Source: Pseudomonas oryzihabitans
GTDB lineage: Bacteria > Pseudomonadota > Gammaproteobacteria > Pseudomonadales > Pseudomonadaceae
Reading direction: 5' to 3'
DNA: 64,000 nt
Assembly (NCBI RefSeq): GCF_024652905.1
Contig: NZ_CP102428.1
Span: 2,988,501 to 3,052,500, forward strand
The position numbers and the translations under genes are program-made. Below the pieces are notes generated by a model. It made no database searches. It worked only from the letters and a program-made list of their open reading frames with translations, and was not told the origin of the DNA. Positions 10,261-18,870 of the stretch are shown in pieces (the first letter of the stretch is position 1; each line of letters begins with the position of its first letter).

Positions 10261-11211
10261 ATGAGTATCCGCCTGGGGATCGTCATGGATCCCATCGAAC
10301 GCATCTCCTATAAGAAGGATAGCTCCATGGCCATGCTGTGGGCGGCCAAGGCGCGCGGCTGGACCCTGCACTATTTCGAGATGCAGGACCTGTACCAGGT
10401 CGATGGCGAGGCCCGCGGCCGTGGCCGGCAGCTGGACGTTTTCCAGGATCCGGAGCGCTGGTTCGCCTTTGGCGAAGACGTCGACCTGCCCCTGCGCGAG
10501 CTGGACGTGATCCTGATGCGCAAGGACCCGCCCTTCGACAACGAATTCGTCTATGCCACCTACCTGCTGGAGCAGGCCGAGCGTGGCGGCACCCTGGTGG
10601 TCAACCGCCCGGCCAGCCTGCGCGACTGCAACGAGAAGTTCTTCGCCACCCTGTTTCCCGAGCTGGCGCCGCCGACCCTGGTCAGTCGTCGCGCCGACAT
10701 CATCCGCGAGTTCGCCCGCAGCCACGGTGACGTCATCCTCAAGCCGCTGGACGGCATGGGCGGCAGCTCGGTGTTCCGGCATCGGGAAGGCGATCCCAAC
10801 CTCTCGGTGATCCTGGAGACCCTCACCGCCCACGGTACCCAGCAGATCATCGCCCAGCGCTACCTGCCGGGCATCAAGGATGGCGACAAGCGCATCCTGA
10901 TGATCGACGGCGAACCCGTGGACTACTGCCTGGCGCGCATTCCGGCCCAGGGCGAGACCCGTGGCAACCTGGCCGCCGGTGGCCGCGGCGTCGCCCAGCC
11001 GCTGTCGGCGCGGGATCGCGAGATCGCTGCGACGGTGGGCCCGGAATTGCGCAAGCGCGGCCTGCTCTTCGTCGGCCTGGACGTGATCGGCGAGCACCTC
11101 ACCGAGATCAATGTCACCAGCCCGACCTGCATCCGCGAGATAGATGCGGCCTACGACACCCGCATCGCCGAGCGCCTCATGGATGTGATCGCGCAGAAGC
11201 GCGCGCGCTGA
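10261..11211 (+). CDS. gshB: Glutathione synthetase
   Basis: ATP-grasp ligase that adds glycine to gamma-glutamylcysteine, the last step of glutathione synthesis. 316 residues, the normal length. The start MSIRLGIVMDPIERISYKKDSS is the canonical GshB N-terminus. ATP-grasp features include ILKPLDGMGGSSVFR, RYLPGIKDGDKRILMIDGEPV and the metal-binding C-terminal EINVTSPT. It is divergent from pilG and followed by the tonB-like gene after 28 bp, the same neighbourhood as in P. aeruginosa. Confidence 0.97.
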   Translation: MSIRLGIVMDPIERISYKKDSSMAMLWAAKARGWTLHYFEMQDLYQVDGEARGRGRQLDVFQDPERWFAFGEDVDLPLRELDVILMRKDPPFDNEFVYATYLLEQAERGGTLVVNRPASLRDCNEKFFATLFPELAPPTLVSRRADIIREFARSHGDVILKPLDGMGGSSVFRHREGDPNLSVILETLTAHGTQQIIAQRYLPGIKDGDKRILMIDGEPVDYCLARIPAQGETRGNLAAGGRGVAQPLSARDREIAATVGPELRKRGLLFVGLDVIGEHLTEINVTSPTCIREIDAAYDTRIAERLMDVIAQKRAR

Positions 11212-11239
11212 GGCGAGGGTCCATGCCGCCCCCAGCGGC

Positions 11240-12193
11240 ATGGACAAGCGCGGACACAATCCGCAGACTGGCGCCAGCCCTGCCGCGCGTCCTCTGCCCT
11301 TGCCGACCCAGTCAATGCCCAGCACCGCCTCCTCCCCCGCCGCCCAGGTCCGTCCCGCCGACCGCCTGGGCTTCACGCTGCTCATCGCGACCCTGCTGCA
11401 CGTCGTGCTGATCCTCGGCGTCGGTTTCTCGCTGCCCGAGCCCAGCCAGATCAGTCGCACCCTGGAGGTGACGCTGGCCAGCTTCAAGAGCGACGAGGCG
11501 CCCAAGCAGGCTGATTTCCTCGCCCAGGAAAACCAGCAGGGCAGTGGCACCCTGGACAAGGCGGCAGCGCCGAGCACCCCGGTGCAGGCGCCGTTCCACG
11601 ACAGCGAGATCCGCCAGGCCGCGCCTCCGGCTCGCCCGCCGGCGGCGGATCGCGCCCAGGCGCCCAAGGCGGCGGTGACCACCCGCGCCCCGCGGCCGAC
11701 CAAGGCCGAGCCCAGTCGCGAGACGCCCGAACGGGAACAGCGTGACGCTCCGAGCCCCGAATCAGACAGCCAGGCCGCCGAACTCGCCAGTCTGGAAGCC
11801 CAGCTCGCCGAGGAGCGCCAGCAATACGCCAAGCGGCCAAAGATCTGGCGGATCAACGCCGCCTCGACGCAAAAGGACAAGGGCGCCCGCTACAAGGAAG
11901 AATGGCGGCGCAAGATCGAGCGCATCGGCAATCTCAACTACCCCGAGCAGGCCAAGCGTGACCGCCTCTATGGCAGCCTGCGCCTGCTGGTGGCCATCAA
12001 CAAGGACGGCTCGCTCTACGAGGTCCAGGTGCTGGAATCCTCGGGCCGCCCGGTGCTGGACCAGGCGGCGCTGCGCATCGTCCGGTTAGCGGCGCCCTTC
12101 GCTCCCTTCAGCGGCGATCTGGCCGACATCGACCGGCTGGAGATCATCCGCACCTGGCGCTTCGAGCGTGGCGACCGCCTGTCCAGTCAATAG
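11240..12193 (+). CDS. tonB3: TonB-family protein, TonB3-like
   Basis: Energy-transducing periplasmic protein anchored in the inner membrane. A hydrophobic segment lies at about residues 45-66 (LGFTLLIATLLHVVLILGVGF), then a charged Pro/Ala/Glu-rich linker and coiled stretch (LASLEAQLAEERQQYA), and a C-terminal TonB domain (RIGNLNYPEQAKR, GSLRLLVAINKDGSL, VLESSGRPVLDQAAL, RTWRFERG). The position directly after gshB and beside pilG matches P. aeruginosa TonB3, which is reported to be needed for twitching motility and pilus assembly. A start at Met26 (11315) is also possible; neither start has a strong ribosome-binding site. The symbol rests on synteny. Confidence 0.85.
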   Translation: MDKRGHNPQTGASPAARPLPLPTQSMPSTASSPAAQVRPADRLGFTLLIATLLHVVLILGVGFSLPEPSQISRTLEVTLASFKSDEAPKQADFLAQENQQGSGTLDKAAAPSTPVQAPFHDSEIRQAAPPARPPAADRAQAPKAAVTTRAPRPTKAEPSRETPEREQRDAPSPESDSQAAELASLEAQLAEERQQYAKRPKIWRINAASTQKDKGARYKEEWRRKIERIGNLNYPEQAKRDRLYGSLRLLVAINKDGSLYEVQVLESSGRPVLDQAALRIVRLAAPFAPFSGDLADIDRLEIIRTWRFERGDRLSSQ

Positions 12194-12248
12194 CCCTGGA
12201 CGCCGTTGGACTTGAAGCCGGACCGCGCAACCGGGAAACTTGCCGGTC

Positions 12249-12818
12249 ATGAAGCCGACCTCCAGCACCACCCTACAGCACCAGCTCCTGATCGCCATGC
12301 CACAGATGGACGATCCCCATTTCGCCGAGACGGTGATTTACCTCGTCGACCACGGCCCGGATGGCGCCATGGGCCTGGTGATCAACCGACCCAATGGCCT
12401 GCATCTGGACGACCTGCTCGAACAGCTGCGGCCCGAGGTCCCGGCCACCCTGGAAGATACCCGGGTCGTCCTCTATGCCGGCGGCCCGGTGCAGACCGAT
12501 CGTGGCTTCGTCCTGCATGACGCCGGCCCGGTGTTCCAGAACACCCTGGAACTGGACGAACTCAGCCTCACCACCTCGCCGGACGTGCTGTTCGCCCTTT
12601 CCGATGGTACCGGCCCGACCCGCCACCTGATCACTCTGGGCTACAGCGGCTGGGGTCCCGGCCAGCTGGAAGAGGAATTGGCGGCCAATCTCTGGCTCAC
12701 CACCCCGGCCACCAGTGCCCTGCTGTTCGAGACGCCCAGCGAGCAGCGCCTCGGCGCCGCCGCCGCCCTGCTGGGGGTCGACCTGCGCCTGCTCTCGCGC
12801 CAGGCGGGCCACGCATGA
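12249..12818 (+). CDS. algH: YqgE/AlgH family protein
   Basis: Protein of the UPF0301 (YqgE/AlgH) family of unclear biochemical role, historically linked to alginate regulation in Pseudomonas. The family signature HQLLIAMPQMDDPHFAETV is at the N-terminus, followed by YLVDHGPDGAMGLVINRP and GYSGWGPGQLEEEL. The ATG at 12249 is preferred over the upstream TTG at 12240. The stop overlaps the ruvX start by four bases (ATGA), so the two are probably translationally coupled. Confidence 0.93.
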   Translation: MKPTSSTTLQHQLLIAMPQMDDPHFAETVIYLVDHGPDGAMGLVINRPNGLHLDDLLEQLRPEVPATLEDTRVVLYAGGPVQTDRGFVLHDAGPVFQNTLELDELSLTTSPDVLFALSDGTGPTRHLITLGYSGWGPGQLEEELAANLWLTTPATSALLFETPSEQRLGAAAALLGVDLRLLSRQAGHA

Positions 12819-13267
12819 GCGCACCCAGCGGCCTCTACCTGGGCTTCGACTACGGCACCCGGCAGATCGGCGTCGCCGTCGGCCAGGCCGTGACCGGTCA
12901 GGCCCGCGAACTGCTCACCCTCAAGGCGCAGAACGGCGTGCCCGATTGGCAGCAGATCCAGCGCCTGCTGGACGAGTGGCGCCCCACCGCCCTGGTGGTC
13001 GGCCTGCCACTGAACATGGACGGCACCCCCAGCGAGATGAGCGAGCGCGCCGAACGCTTCGCCCGCCGCCTGCAGGGTCGCTACGGCTTGCCCGTGCATA
13101 CCCATGACGAACGCCTCACCACCTATGCCGCCAAGGGCGAGCGCCTGCAGGGCGGTCAGCGCGACGGCTATCGCGAGCGCCCGGTGGACGCCCTTGCCGC
13201 CGCCCTCCTCCTGGAAGGCTGGCTGACCCAACAACTGGAACGGGCCGCGCGCCCGCAATCGGAGTAG
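12815..13267 (+). CDS. ruvX: RuvX/YqgF, RNase H-like pre-16S rRNA nuclease
   Basis: Putative Holliday-junction resolvase family protein, now assigned to pre-16S rRNA 5'-end processing. The RNase H fold is visible as [15 protein letters not shown] (catalytic Asp), [15 protein letters not shown] and the C-terminal acidic site around [27 protein letters not shown] precedes it. 150 residues, slightly longer than usual. It overlaps algH by 4 bp and is 2 bp from pyrR. Confidence 0.95.
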   Translation: MSAPSGLYLGFDYGTRQIGVAVGQAVTGQARELLTLKAQNGVPDWQQIQRLLDEWRPTALVVGLPLNMDGTPSEMSERAERFARRLQGRYGLPVHTHDERLTTYAAKGERLQGGQRDGYRERPVDALAAALLLEGWLTQQLERAARPQSE

Positions 13268-13269
13268 CC

Positions 13270-13779
13270 ATGCACCTGCCCTCTCCCGCCGAGCTCCTGC
13301 CGCGGCTGGCCGCCGACCTGCGCCTGTCGCTGGATCGTCGTGGCATCACCGATCCTAGTTTCGTCGGCATCCATACCGGCGGCCTGTGGGTCGCCGAGGC
13401 CCTGCTGGCCGAACTCGGCCTGGACACCCCGCTGGGCAGTCTGGACGTCTCCTTCTATCGCGACGACTTCACCCAGAAGGGCCTGCACCCCCAGGTGCGT
13501 CCCTCGGCCCTGCCGTTCGAGATCGACGGCCGCCATCTGGTGCTGGTGGACGACGTGCTCATGAGCGGCCGCACCGTGCGCGCGGCGCTCAACGAACTCT
13601 TCGACTATGGTCGTCCCGCCAGTGTGACCCTGGTCTGCCTGCTGGACGTCAATGCCCGCGAATTGCCGATCCAGCCCGACGTGGTGGGCGCCACCCTGAG
13701 CCTGGCCCCCACCCAGCGCGTCAAGCTGACCGGCCCCACGCCGCTCGCCCTCGAATACCGCGACGCCCCCGCCGCCTGA
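13270..13779 (+). CDS. pyrR: PyrR, bifunctional regulator / uracil phosphoribosyltransferase
   Basis: Type I phosphoribosyltransferase fold of 169 residues. The PRPP-binding motif is [17 protein letters not shown], and [16 protein letters not shown] is near the N-terminus. It lies 15 bp before pyrB. In Gram-positive bacteria PyrR attenuates pyr transcription; in Pseudomonas the regulatory mode is less clear. I saw no leader hairpin pair between pyrR and pyrB that would indicate attenuation. Confidence 0.94.
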   Translation: MHLPSPAELLPRLAADLRLSLDRRGITDPSFVGIHTGGLWVAEALLAELGLDTPLGSLDVSFYRDDFTQKGLHPQVRPSALPFEIDGRHLVLVDDVLMSGRTVRAALNELFDYGRPASVTLVCLLDVNARELPIQPDVVGATLSLAPTQRVKLTGPTPLALEYRDAPAA

Positions 13780-13794
13780 CCTGGATCCGCTGCC

Positions 13795-14793
13795 ATGACC
13801 GACGCTACGCGCTCGCTGCAACTCAACGCCCAGGGCCAATTGCGCCACTTCCTGTCGCTCGACGACCTGCCCGCCGAACTCCTCACCGAATTGCTCGATA
13901 CCGCCGACTCCTTTCTGGAAGTCGGCGCCCGGGCGGTGAAGAAGGTGCCGCTGCTGCGCGGCAAGACCGTGTGCAACGTCTTCTTCGAGAATTCGACCCG
14001 CACCCGCACCACCTTCGAACTGGCGGCCAAGCGGCTGTCGGCGGACGTCATCACCCTCAACGTCTCCACCTCTTCCACCAGCAAGGGCGAGACGCTGTTC
14101 GACACCCTGCGCAACCTGGAGGCCATGGCCGCCGACATGTTCGTGGTGCGCCACGCCGACTCCGGCGCCGCCCATTTCATCGCCGAGCACGTCTGCCCCG
14201 ATGTGGCCATCATCAACGGCGGCGACGGCCGCCATGCCCACCCCACCCAGGGCATGCTCGACATGCTGACCATCCGCCGCCACAAGGGCGACTTCGCCAA
14301 CCTCTCGGTGGCCATCGTCGGCGACATCCTGCATTCGCGGGTCGCCCGCTCCGACATGCTGGCGCTGCGTACCCTGGGCTGCCGCGACATCCGCGTGGTC
14401 GCGCCGCGCACCCTGCTGCCGGTCGGCCTCGAAGAACTCTATGGCGTGCGCACCTTTACCGACCTGGCCGAGGGCCTGGACGGCGTGGACGTGGTGATCA
14501 TGCTGCGCCTGCAACGCGAGCGCATGCAGGGTGGCCTCTTGCCCAGCGAAGGCGAGTACTACCGGCTGTTCGGCCTGACCCGCCAGCGCCTGGCCCGCGC
14601 CAAGCCCGACGCCATCGTCATGCACCCGGGGCCGATCAACCGCGGCGTGGAGATCGAATCGGCGGTCGCCGATGGCGAGCAGTCGGTCATCCTCAACCAG
14701 GTCACCTACGGCATCGCGGTCCGCATGGCGGTGCTGTCGATGACCATGAGCGGGCAGACCGCCCAGCGTCAGCTACAGGAGAATGCGCAGTGA
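13795..14793 (+). CDS. pyrB: Aspartate carbamoyltransferase catalytic chain
   Basis: Second step of pyrimidine synthesis, joining carbamoyl phosphate and aspartate. 332 residues. Carbamoyl-phosphate binding is in [19 protein letters not shown]; other family motifs are [52 protein letters not shown] and [13 protein letters not shown]. In Pseudomonas this chain forms a dodecamer with the inactive dihydroorotase-like chain encoded next door. Its stop overlaps the GTG start of that gene. Confidence 0.97.
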   Translation: MTDATRSLQLNAQGQLRHFLSLDDLPAELLTELLDTADSFLEVGARAVKKVPLLRGKTVCNVFFENSTRTRTTFELAAKRLSADVITLNVSTSSTSKGETLFDTLRNLEAMAADMFVVRHADSGAAHFIAEHVCPDVAIINGGDGRHAHPTQGMLDMLTIRRHKGDFANLSVAIVGDILHSRVARSDMLALRTLGCRDIRVVAPRTLLPVGLEELYGVRTFTDLAEGLDGVDVVIMLRLQRERMQGGLLPSEGEYYRLFGLTRQRLARAKPDAIVMHPGPINRGVEIESAVADGEQSVILNQVTYGIAVRMAVLSMTMSGQTAQRQLQENAQ

Positions 14794-16067
14794 GCCTGAG
14801 CATCCGCAATGCCCGGGTGATCGACCCGGCCACCGGCCTCGACCAGGTCAGCGACGTCCATGTCGACCAGGGTCGCATCCTGGCCCTGGGCGAAGCGCCC
14901 CAGGGCTTCCAGGCCGACGAGCAGCTGGACGCCAGCGGCCTGACCCTGGCGCCTGGTCTGGTCGACCTGGATGTCGCCCTGTGCGAACCGGGCCTGACCC
15001 GCAAGGGTAATGTCGACAGCGAGACCCGCGCCGCCGCGGCCGGGGGCGTCACCAGCCTGTGCTGCCCGCCCACCACCCGCCCGGTGCTGGACACCACCGC
15101 GGTGGCCGAACTCATCCTCGACCGGGCGCGCACCGCCGATCACGCCCGCGTCCATCCCATCGGCGCCCTGACCAAGGGCCTGGGCGGCGAGCAGCTGGCC
15201 GAACTGATGGCCTTGCGCGACGCCGGTTGCGTGGCTTTCACCAACGGCCTGCAGCCCTTCGAGAATCTGCGGGTGCAGCGGCGAGCGCTGGAATATGCCG
15301 CCACCTTCGACCTCACCGTGGTCTTTACCGCTCTGGACGCCGACCTAGCCCATGGCGGCCTCGCCCATGAAGGCCCCACCGCCAGCTTCCTGGGTCTCAC
15401 CGGCATCCCGGAGACCGCGGAGACCATCGCCCTGTCTCGCGACCTGCTGCTGGTGGAACAGAGCGGCGTGCGTGCCCATTTCGGCCAGCTGACCAGCGCC
15501 CGCGCGGTGGAGATGATCGCCGCCGCCCAGGCCCGCGGCCTGCCGGTGACCGCCGATGTGGCGCTCTACCAGCTGCTGCTCACCGACGAGGCCCTGCAGG
15601 GCTTTTCCAGTCTCTATCACGTCAAGCCGCCGCTGCGCACCGCGCGGGACCGCGACGCCCTGAGAGCCGGGGTACGTGATGGGGTGATCGGCGCCATCTC
15701 CAGCCATCACCAGCCCCACGAGGCGGACGCCAAGCTGGCGCCCTTCGCCGCCACCGAGCCGGGCATCAGCAGTGTCGAATTGCTGCTGCCGCTGGCCCTG
15801 ACCCTGGTGGAAGACGGCCTGCTGGATCTGCCGACCCTGCTGGCACGCCTGACCAGCGGTCCAGCCCAGGCGCTGCGCCTCGCGGCGGGCCGCCTGGCCA
15901 AGGGCCTGCCGGCGGACCTGGTGCTGTTCGCCCAGCAGCCGACCGCCCAGGCCGCCACGCCCTGGCTGTCGCGTGGCCGCAACTGCCCCTTCCAAGGCCT
16001 CACCCTGCCCGGCCGCATCGAACGCACCCTGGTAGGGGGACGCGCGACCTACCAGCGCGGCGCCTGA
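14790..16067 (+). CDS. pyrC': PyrC', non-catalytic dihydroorotase-like subunit of ATCase
   Basis: Dihydroorotase homologue of 425 residues starting with GTG at 14790 and overlapping pyrB by 4 bp. The zinc-binding motif that reads DxHxH in active enzymes is replaced at about residues 57-68 by [12 protein letters not shown], so both metal-binding His residues are gone. The rest of the fold is kept ([54 protein letters not shown]). This matches the structural PyrC' (PyrX) chain that stabilises the ATCase dodecamer in Pseudomonas. A working pyrC must be elsewhere in the genome. A terminator follows. Confidence 0.93.
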   Translation: MSLSIRNARVIDPATGLDQVSDVHVDQGRILALGEAPQGFQADEQLDASGLTLAPGLVDLDVALCEPGLTRKGNVDSETRAAAAGGVTSLCCPPTTRPVLDTTAVAELILDRARTADHARVHPIGALTKGLGGEQLAELMALRDAGCVAFTNGLQPFENLRVQRRALEYAATFDLTVVFTALDADLAHGGLAHEGPTASFLGLTGIPETAETIALSRDLLLVEQSGVRAHFGQLTSARAVEMIAAAQARGLPVTADVALYQLLLTDEALQGFSSLYHVKPPLRTARDRDALRAGVRDGVIGAISSHHQPHEADAKLAPFAATEPGISSVELLLPLALTLVEDGLLDLPTLLARLTSGPAQALRLAAGRLAKGLPADLVLFAQQPTAQAATPWLSRGRNCPFQGLTLPGRIERTLVGGRATYQRGA

Positions 16068-16086
16068 ATAGAGGCGCCTGAATAGA
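16059..16086. repeat. 14-bp perfect tandem duplication across the pyrC' stop
   Basis: GGCGCCTGAATAGA occurs at 16059-16072 and again at 16073-16086. The first copy holds the pyrC' TGA; the second sits at the base of the terminator hairpin. It looks like a recent slippage or duplication event. Confidence 0.95.
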
Positions 16087-16112
16087 AAAGGGGCTCCGCG
16101 GAGCCCCTTTTC
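16085..16112 (+). terminator. Rho-independent terminator after the pyr genes
   Basis: Perfect inverted repeat AAAAGGGGCTCC / GGAGCCCCTTTT with a short CGC apex and a T-rich 3' arm (CCCCTTTTCTCTG). It lies between pyrC' and the convergent TM2 gene and can serve both strands. Confidence 0.9.
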
Positions 16113-16129
16113 TCTGTCTCTTAGCTGGA

Positions 16130-16534
16130 TTAGCGCACCAGCCGCCGGCGATTCTCTTCGGAGATCTGCGAGTTGAGCGTCCAGAAGTCGTAGAGCACGC
16201 CCAGCAGGAAGAAACCCGCGGTAAAGAAATAGAGGATGGCGGTGATCCACTTGCCCAGATAGAGGCGATGGACGCCAAAGATGCCGAGAAAGGTCAGCAG
16301 GATCCAGCCCAGACTGTAGTTGATCGAACCGGACTGGAAACGCAGATCCGCCTCGCGATCCATGGCCGGGATCAGGAACAGATCGATCAGCCAGCCGATG
16401 CCCAGCAGACCCAGGGTGCAGAACCAGAGGGTGCCGGTGACCGGTTTGCCATAGTAGAAGCGATGAGCGCCGAGAAAACCGAAGATCCACAGCAGATAGC
16501 CCATGACCTTGCTGTGGGTGTCCTGATACTGCAT
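16130..16534 (-). CDS. TM2-domain membrane protein
   Basis: 134-residue membrane protein, start ATG at 16534 (MQYQDTHSKVMGYLLW) with AGG upstream. It carries two TM2-type repeats, each a short helical hairpin with the motif GAHRFYYGKPVTG or GVHRLYLGKWITA, separated by the charged IPAMDREADLRF; roughly four membrane segments. TM2 proteins are widespread and their role in bacteria is not settled. It is convergent with the pyr operon and divergent from the NlpC/P60 gene. The open frame upstream of Met is not supported. Confidence 0.88.
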   Translation of the reverse strand: MQYQDTHSKVMGYLLWIFGFLGAHRFYYGKPVTGTLWFCTLGLLGIGWLIDLFLIPAMDREADLRFQSGSINYSLGWILLTFLGIFGVHRLYLGKWITAILYFFTAGFFLLGVLYDFWTLNSQISEENRRRLVR

Positions 16535-16670
16535 GCCTACGACCTCGCGACTGAAGGAAAAGACCCACCTTACCGACACCCTTACATTCACCGTGACTTT
16601 ATGTCGAAAACTGGATGAATGCCCAGGGAGTCTCACTGGTTGGCGCTCTAGGGACCCCACTTTCCGCTAA

Positions 16671-16684
16671 AAATTACATAATTT
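16671..16684. repeat. AT-rich palindrome in the TM2 / NlpC divergent region
   Basis: AAATTA-CA-TAATTT lies in the 227-bp region between the two divergent genes, just upstream of the NlpC promoter candidate. It is an operator candidate; no regulator can be named. Confidence 0.45.
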
Positions 16685-16696
16685 CTTGATGAGAGG

Positions 16697-16728
16697 TGCA
16701 CAAAATATCCACAGGGTTGGTATAGAAT
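16697..16728 (+). promoter_or_regulatory. Sigma-70 promoter candidate for the NlpC/P60 gene
   Basis: -10 TATAGA(AT) at 16721-16728 and a -35-like TGCACA at 16697-16702 with an 18-bp spacer, 34 bp before the ATG at 16762. Confidence 0.5.
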
Positions 16729-16761
16729 CCCTCGCTTCGATCTTCAGACACCCCTACGACA

Positions 16762-17526
16762 ATGCGTTTATTTCTTCTGACATGGCTCTCCGCCTGTCTT
16801 GTGCTGCCCGCGGCAGTACAAGCGAAAGAGAACTCTGCAGCGCGCACTGCCGCTCCGGTCCACAAGGTCGCAGCCCGGCATGTCACCGCCGCTTCAGCTC
16901 CCAAGACCGCCGCCCGGCACGCCTCCGCTGCTCCCGCGCCCAAGGCCGCCGCTCGCCGCGTCGCGAAGGTGGACCCTACCCAGGCAGCCTCCGCCGCCCG
17001 CGCCAAGCACGCCGCCCGCGCCACCAGCGCCCTGCACCGTAAGCAGGCCACCGCCCAGGCTGCCACCCGCAACGTCGGCGCCCAGGTCGCGACCCGCGCC
17101 ATGGACCTGGTCGGTACGCCCTATCGCTACGGCGGGACCAATCCGCAGAACGGCCTGGATTGCAGCGGCCTGGTGAACTACGTCTATCGCGACGTACACA
17201 ACGTCAAGCTGCCGCGTACCTCCCGTGAGCTGTCCCAGCTCAAGGGCCCCAAGGTCGCCCGTGGCGATCTCAAGGCCGGTGACCTGGTGTTCTTCAAGAC
17301 CGGTCAGCGCAGCGGCATCGATCACGTCGCCATCTATCTGGGCAACGATCGTTTCGTCCATGCCCCGCGTAGCGGCGAAAGCGTTCGCGTCGATCACCTG
17401 AGCAAGCCCTACTGGACCAAGAGGTTCGCCTCGGCCAAGCGAGTGCTGCAACAGCCCACCACCCTGGCGGCGGAAACCACGTCCGTCGCGGACAAGCCGC
17501 GTACCAAGCGTACCCGCAAGTCCTGA
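16762..17526 (+). CDS. Exported NlpC/P60 peptidoglycan endopeptidase
   Basis: 254-residue protein with a signal peptide (MRLFLLTWLSACLVLPAAVQA) and a C-terminal NlpC/P60 domain at about residues 110-225. The catalytic Cys is in LDCSGLVNYVYR, the His in GIDHVAIYLGN, and the third polar residue is the His of FVHAPRSG. Between signal and enzyme lies a low-complexity Ala/Lys/Arg/His/Pro linker of about 80 residues (repeats such as KTAARHASAAPAPKAAARR), strongly basic, as is the C-terminal tail (KPRTKRTRKS). Expected to cut stem peptides in the periplasm; the basic tracts may bind wall polymers or nucleic acid (inference). A GC-rich hairpin follows. Confidence 0.9.
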   Translation: MRLFLLTWLSACLVLPAAVQAKENSAARTAAPVHKVAARHVTAASAPKTAARHASAAPAPKAAARRVAKVDPTQAASAARAKHAARATSALHRKQATAQAATRNVGAQVATRAMDLVGTPYRYGGTNPQNGLDCSGLVNYVYRDVHNVKLPRTSRELSQLKGPKVARGDLKAGDLVFFKTGQRSGIDHVAIYLGNDRFVHAPRSGESVRVDHLSKPYWTKRFASAKRVLQQPTTLAAETTSVADKPRTKRTRKS

Positions 17527-17542
17527 TCCCTCCCCCTCGCTT

Positions 17543-17564
17543 CGCCGGGCACTACCGCCCGGCG
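17543..17564 (+). terminator. GC-rich hairpin after the NlpC gene
   Basis: CGCCGGGC / GCCCGGCG with a 6-nt loop, 17 bp after the stop. It lacks a T tract, so it is either a weak terminator or a 3'-end stabiliser. Confidence 0.45.
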
Positions 17565-17602
17565 GAGTGTCGCTCCACTCGGCGCCGCCCGGCGCAAAGC
17601 CA

Positions 17603-17632
17603 TTGAACGACGCTCCGCTTCCTGGATACTGT
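17603..17632 (+). promoter_or_regulatory. Sigma-70 promoter of the radical SAM/UdgX operon
   Basis: -35 TTGAAC (17603-17608) and -10 TACTGT (17627-17632), 18-bp spacer. The -10 is overlapped by the LexA box. Confidence 0.7.
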
Positions 17633-17644
17633 ATGCAATCACAG
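17629..17644 (+). promoter_or_regulatory. LexA (SOS) box
   Basis: CTGTATGCAATCACAG fits CTG-N10-CAG exactly; with its flanks (TA before, T after) it resembles the extended enterobacterial and Pseudomonas SOS operator. It covers the -10 of the promoter and ends 15 bp before the ATG, the position expected for repression. AGGAG at 17648-17652 is the ribosome-binding site. Confidence 0.82.
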
Positions 17645-17658
17645 TCCAGGAGATCTCG

Positions 17659-18870
17659 ATGGAGCTCGCCGACAAGCTGATCATTCTCGCCGATGCCGCC
17701 AAGTACGACGTATCCTGCGCCAGCAGCGGTGCGCCCAAACGCAGCTCGAAGGGCAAGGACGGCCTGGGCTCGACCGATGGCATGGGCATCTGTCACAGCT
17801 TCACCCCGGATGGGCGCTGCGTGGCGCTGCTCAAGGTGCTGCTGACCAATTTCTGCCAGTACGACTGCCAGTATTGCGTCAATCGCCGCAGCAGCAATGT
17901 GCCGCGGGCGCGCTTCACGCCCGAGGAAGTGGTGCAGCTGACCCTCGACTTCTACCGGCGCAACGTCATCAGCGGGCTGTTTCTCAGCTCCGGCATCATC
18001 CGCTCCTCCAACTACACCATGGAGCAGATGACCCGGGTGGCCCAGCTGCTGCGCGAACAGCACCAGTTCCGCGGCTATATCCACCTCAAGACCATTCCCG
18101 ACGCCGATCCCGAGATCATCGCCCAGGCCGGTCTCTATGCCGATCGCCTGTCGGTGAACATCGAACTGCCCACCGAGAGCAGCCTGATCAAGCTGGCGCC
18201 GGAAAAGAACGGCAGCAGCATCCGCAAGACCATGGGCAACATTCGCCTGGGGCTGGAGGAAGCCGAGGCCGAAGCCAAGGCGCCGCGTTTCGCGCCAGCT
18301 GGCCAGAGCACCCAGATGATCGTGGGCGCCGATGCCACCGACGACCGCACCATCCTCGATACCGCCCAGACCCTGTATGGCGCCTATCGCCTCAAGCGCG
18401 TCTACTATTCGGCCTTCAGCCCCATCCCGGAAAGCCCGGGTACGGTGCCGCTGCAACCGCCGCCGCTGCTGCGCGAGCACCGGCTGTACCAGGCCGACTT
18501 CCTCATGCGCGGCTACGGCTTCCAGGCGGAAGAGCTGCCCACCGAAGATGGCCAGTTGCCGCTGGACGTAGATCCCAAGCTGGCCTGGGCGCTGCACAAT
18601 CGCGCCATTTTTCCGCTGGATCTCAACCGCGCCGACCAGGCACTCATCGCCCGGGTGCCCGGCATCGGTGTGCTCTCGGCCAAGCGGCTGGTGGAGCTCA
18701 GGCGCGAGCGGCGCATCCGCTACGCCGACCTGATCCGCCTGAAATGCAGCGTCGAGAAGGCACGGCCCTTCATCATCACCCAGGACTACCGACCGCAGCC
18801 GCGCCTGGCGGAATCCCTCGACCTGCGCCGGCAACTCGCCGAACCGCCCGCCCAGCTCGCCCTGCTCTAG
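17659..18870 (+). CDS. Putative DNA modification/repair radical SAM protein (SplB-like, HhH-containing)
   Basis: 403 residues. The radical SAM cluster motif is C66-X3-C70-X2-C73 in NFCQYDCQYCVNR. The N-terminus (LADAAKYDVSCASSGAPKR) and SSGIIRSSNYTMEQM are typical of the family annotated as putative DNA modification/repair radical SAM protein, related to spore photoproduct lyase. The C-terminal third holds a helix-hairpin-helix (RVPGIGVLSAKRLVELRRER, residues about 332-352) that suggests DNA contact. ATG 17659 has AGGAG 6 nt upstream. Its stop codon abuts the ATG of the UdgX fusion, so the two form one operon behind a LexA box. The substrate lesion or product is not known for this family; a DNA role rests on the HhH, the partner and the SOS box. 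Confidence 0.9.
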   Translation: MELADKLIILADAAKYDVSCASSGAPKRSSKGKDGLGSTDGMGICHSFTPDGRCVALLKVLLTNFCQYDCQYCVNRRSSNVPRARFTPEEVVQLTLDFYRRNVISGLFLSSGIIRSSNYTMEQMTRVAQLLREQHQFRGYIHLKTIPDADPEIIAQAGLYADRLSVNIELPTESSLIKLAPEKNGSSIRKTMGNIRLGLEEAEAEAKAPRFAPAGQSTQMIVGADATDDRTILDTAQTLYGAYRLKRVYYSAFSPIPESPGTVPLQPPPLLREHRLYQADFLMRGYGFQAEELPTEDGQLPLDVDPKLAWALHNRAIFPLDLNRADQALIARVPGIGVLSAKRLVELRRERRIRYADLIRLKCSVEKARPFIITQDYRPQPRLAESLDLRRQLAEPPAQLALL

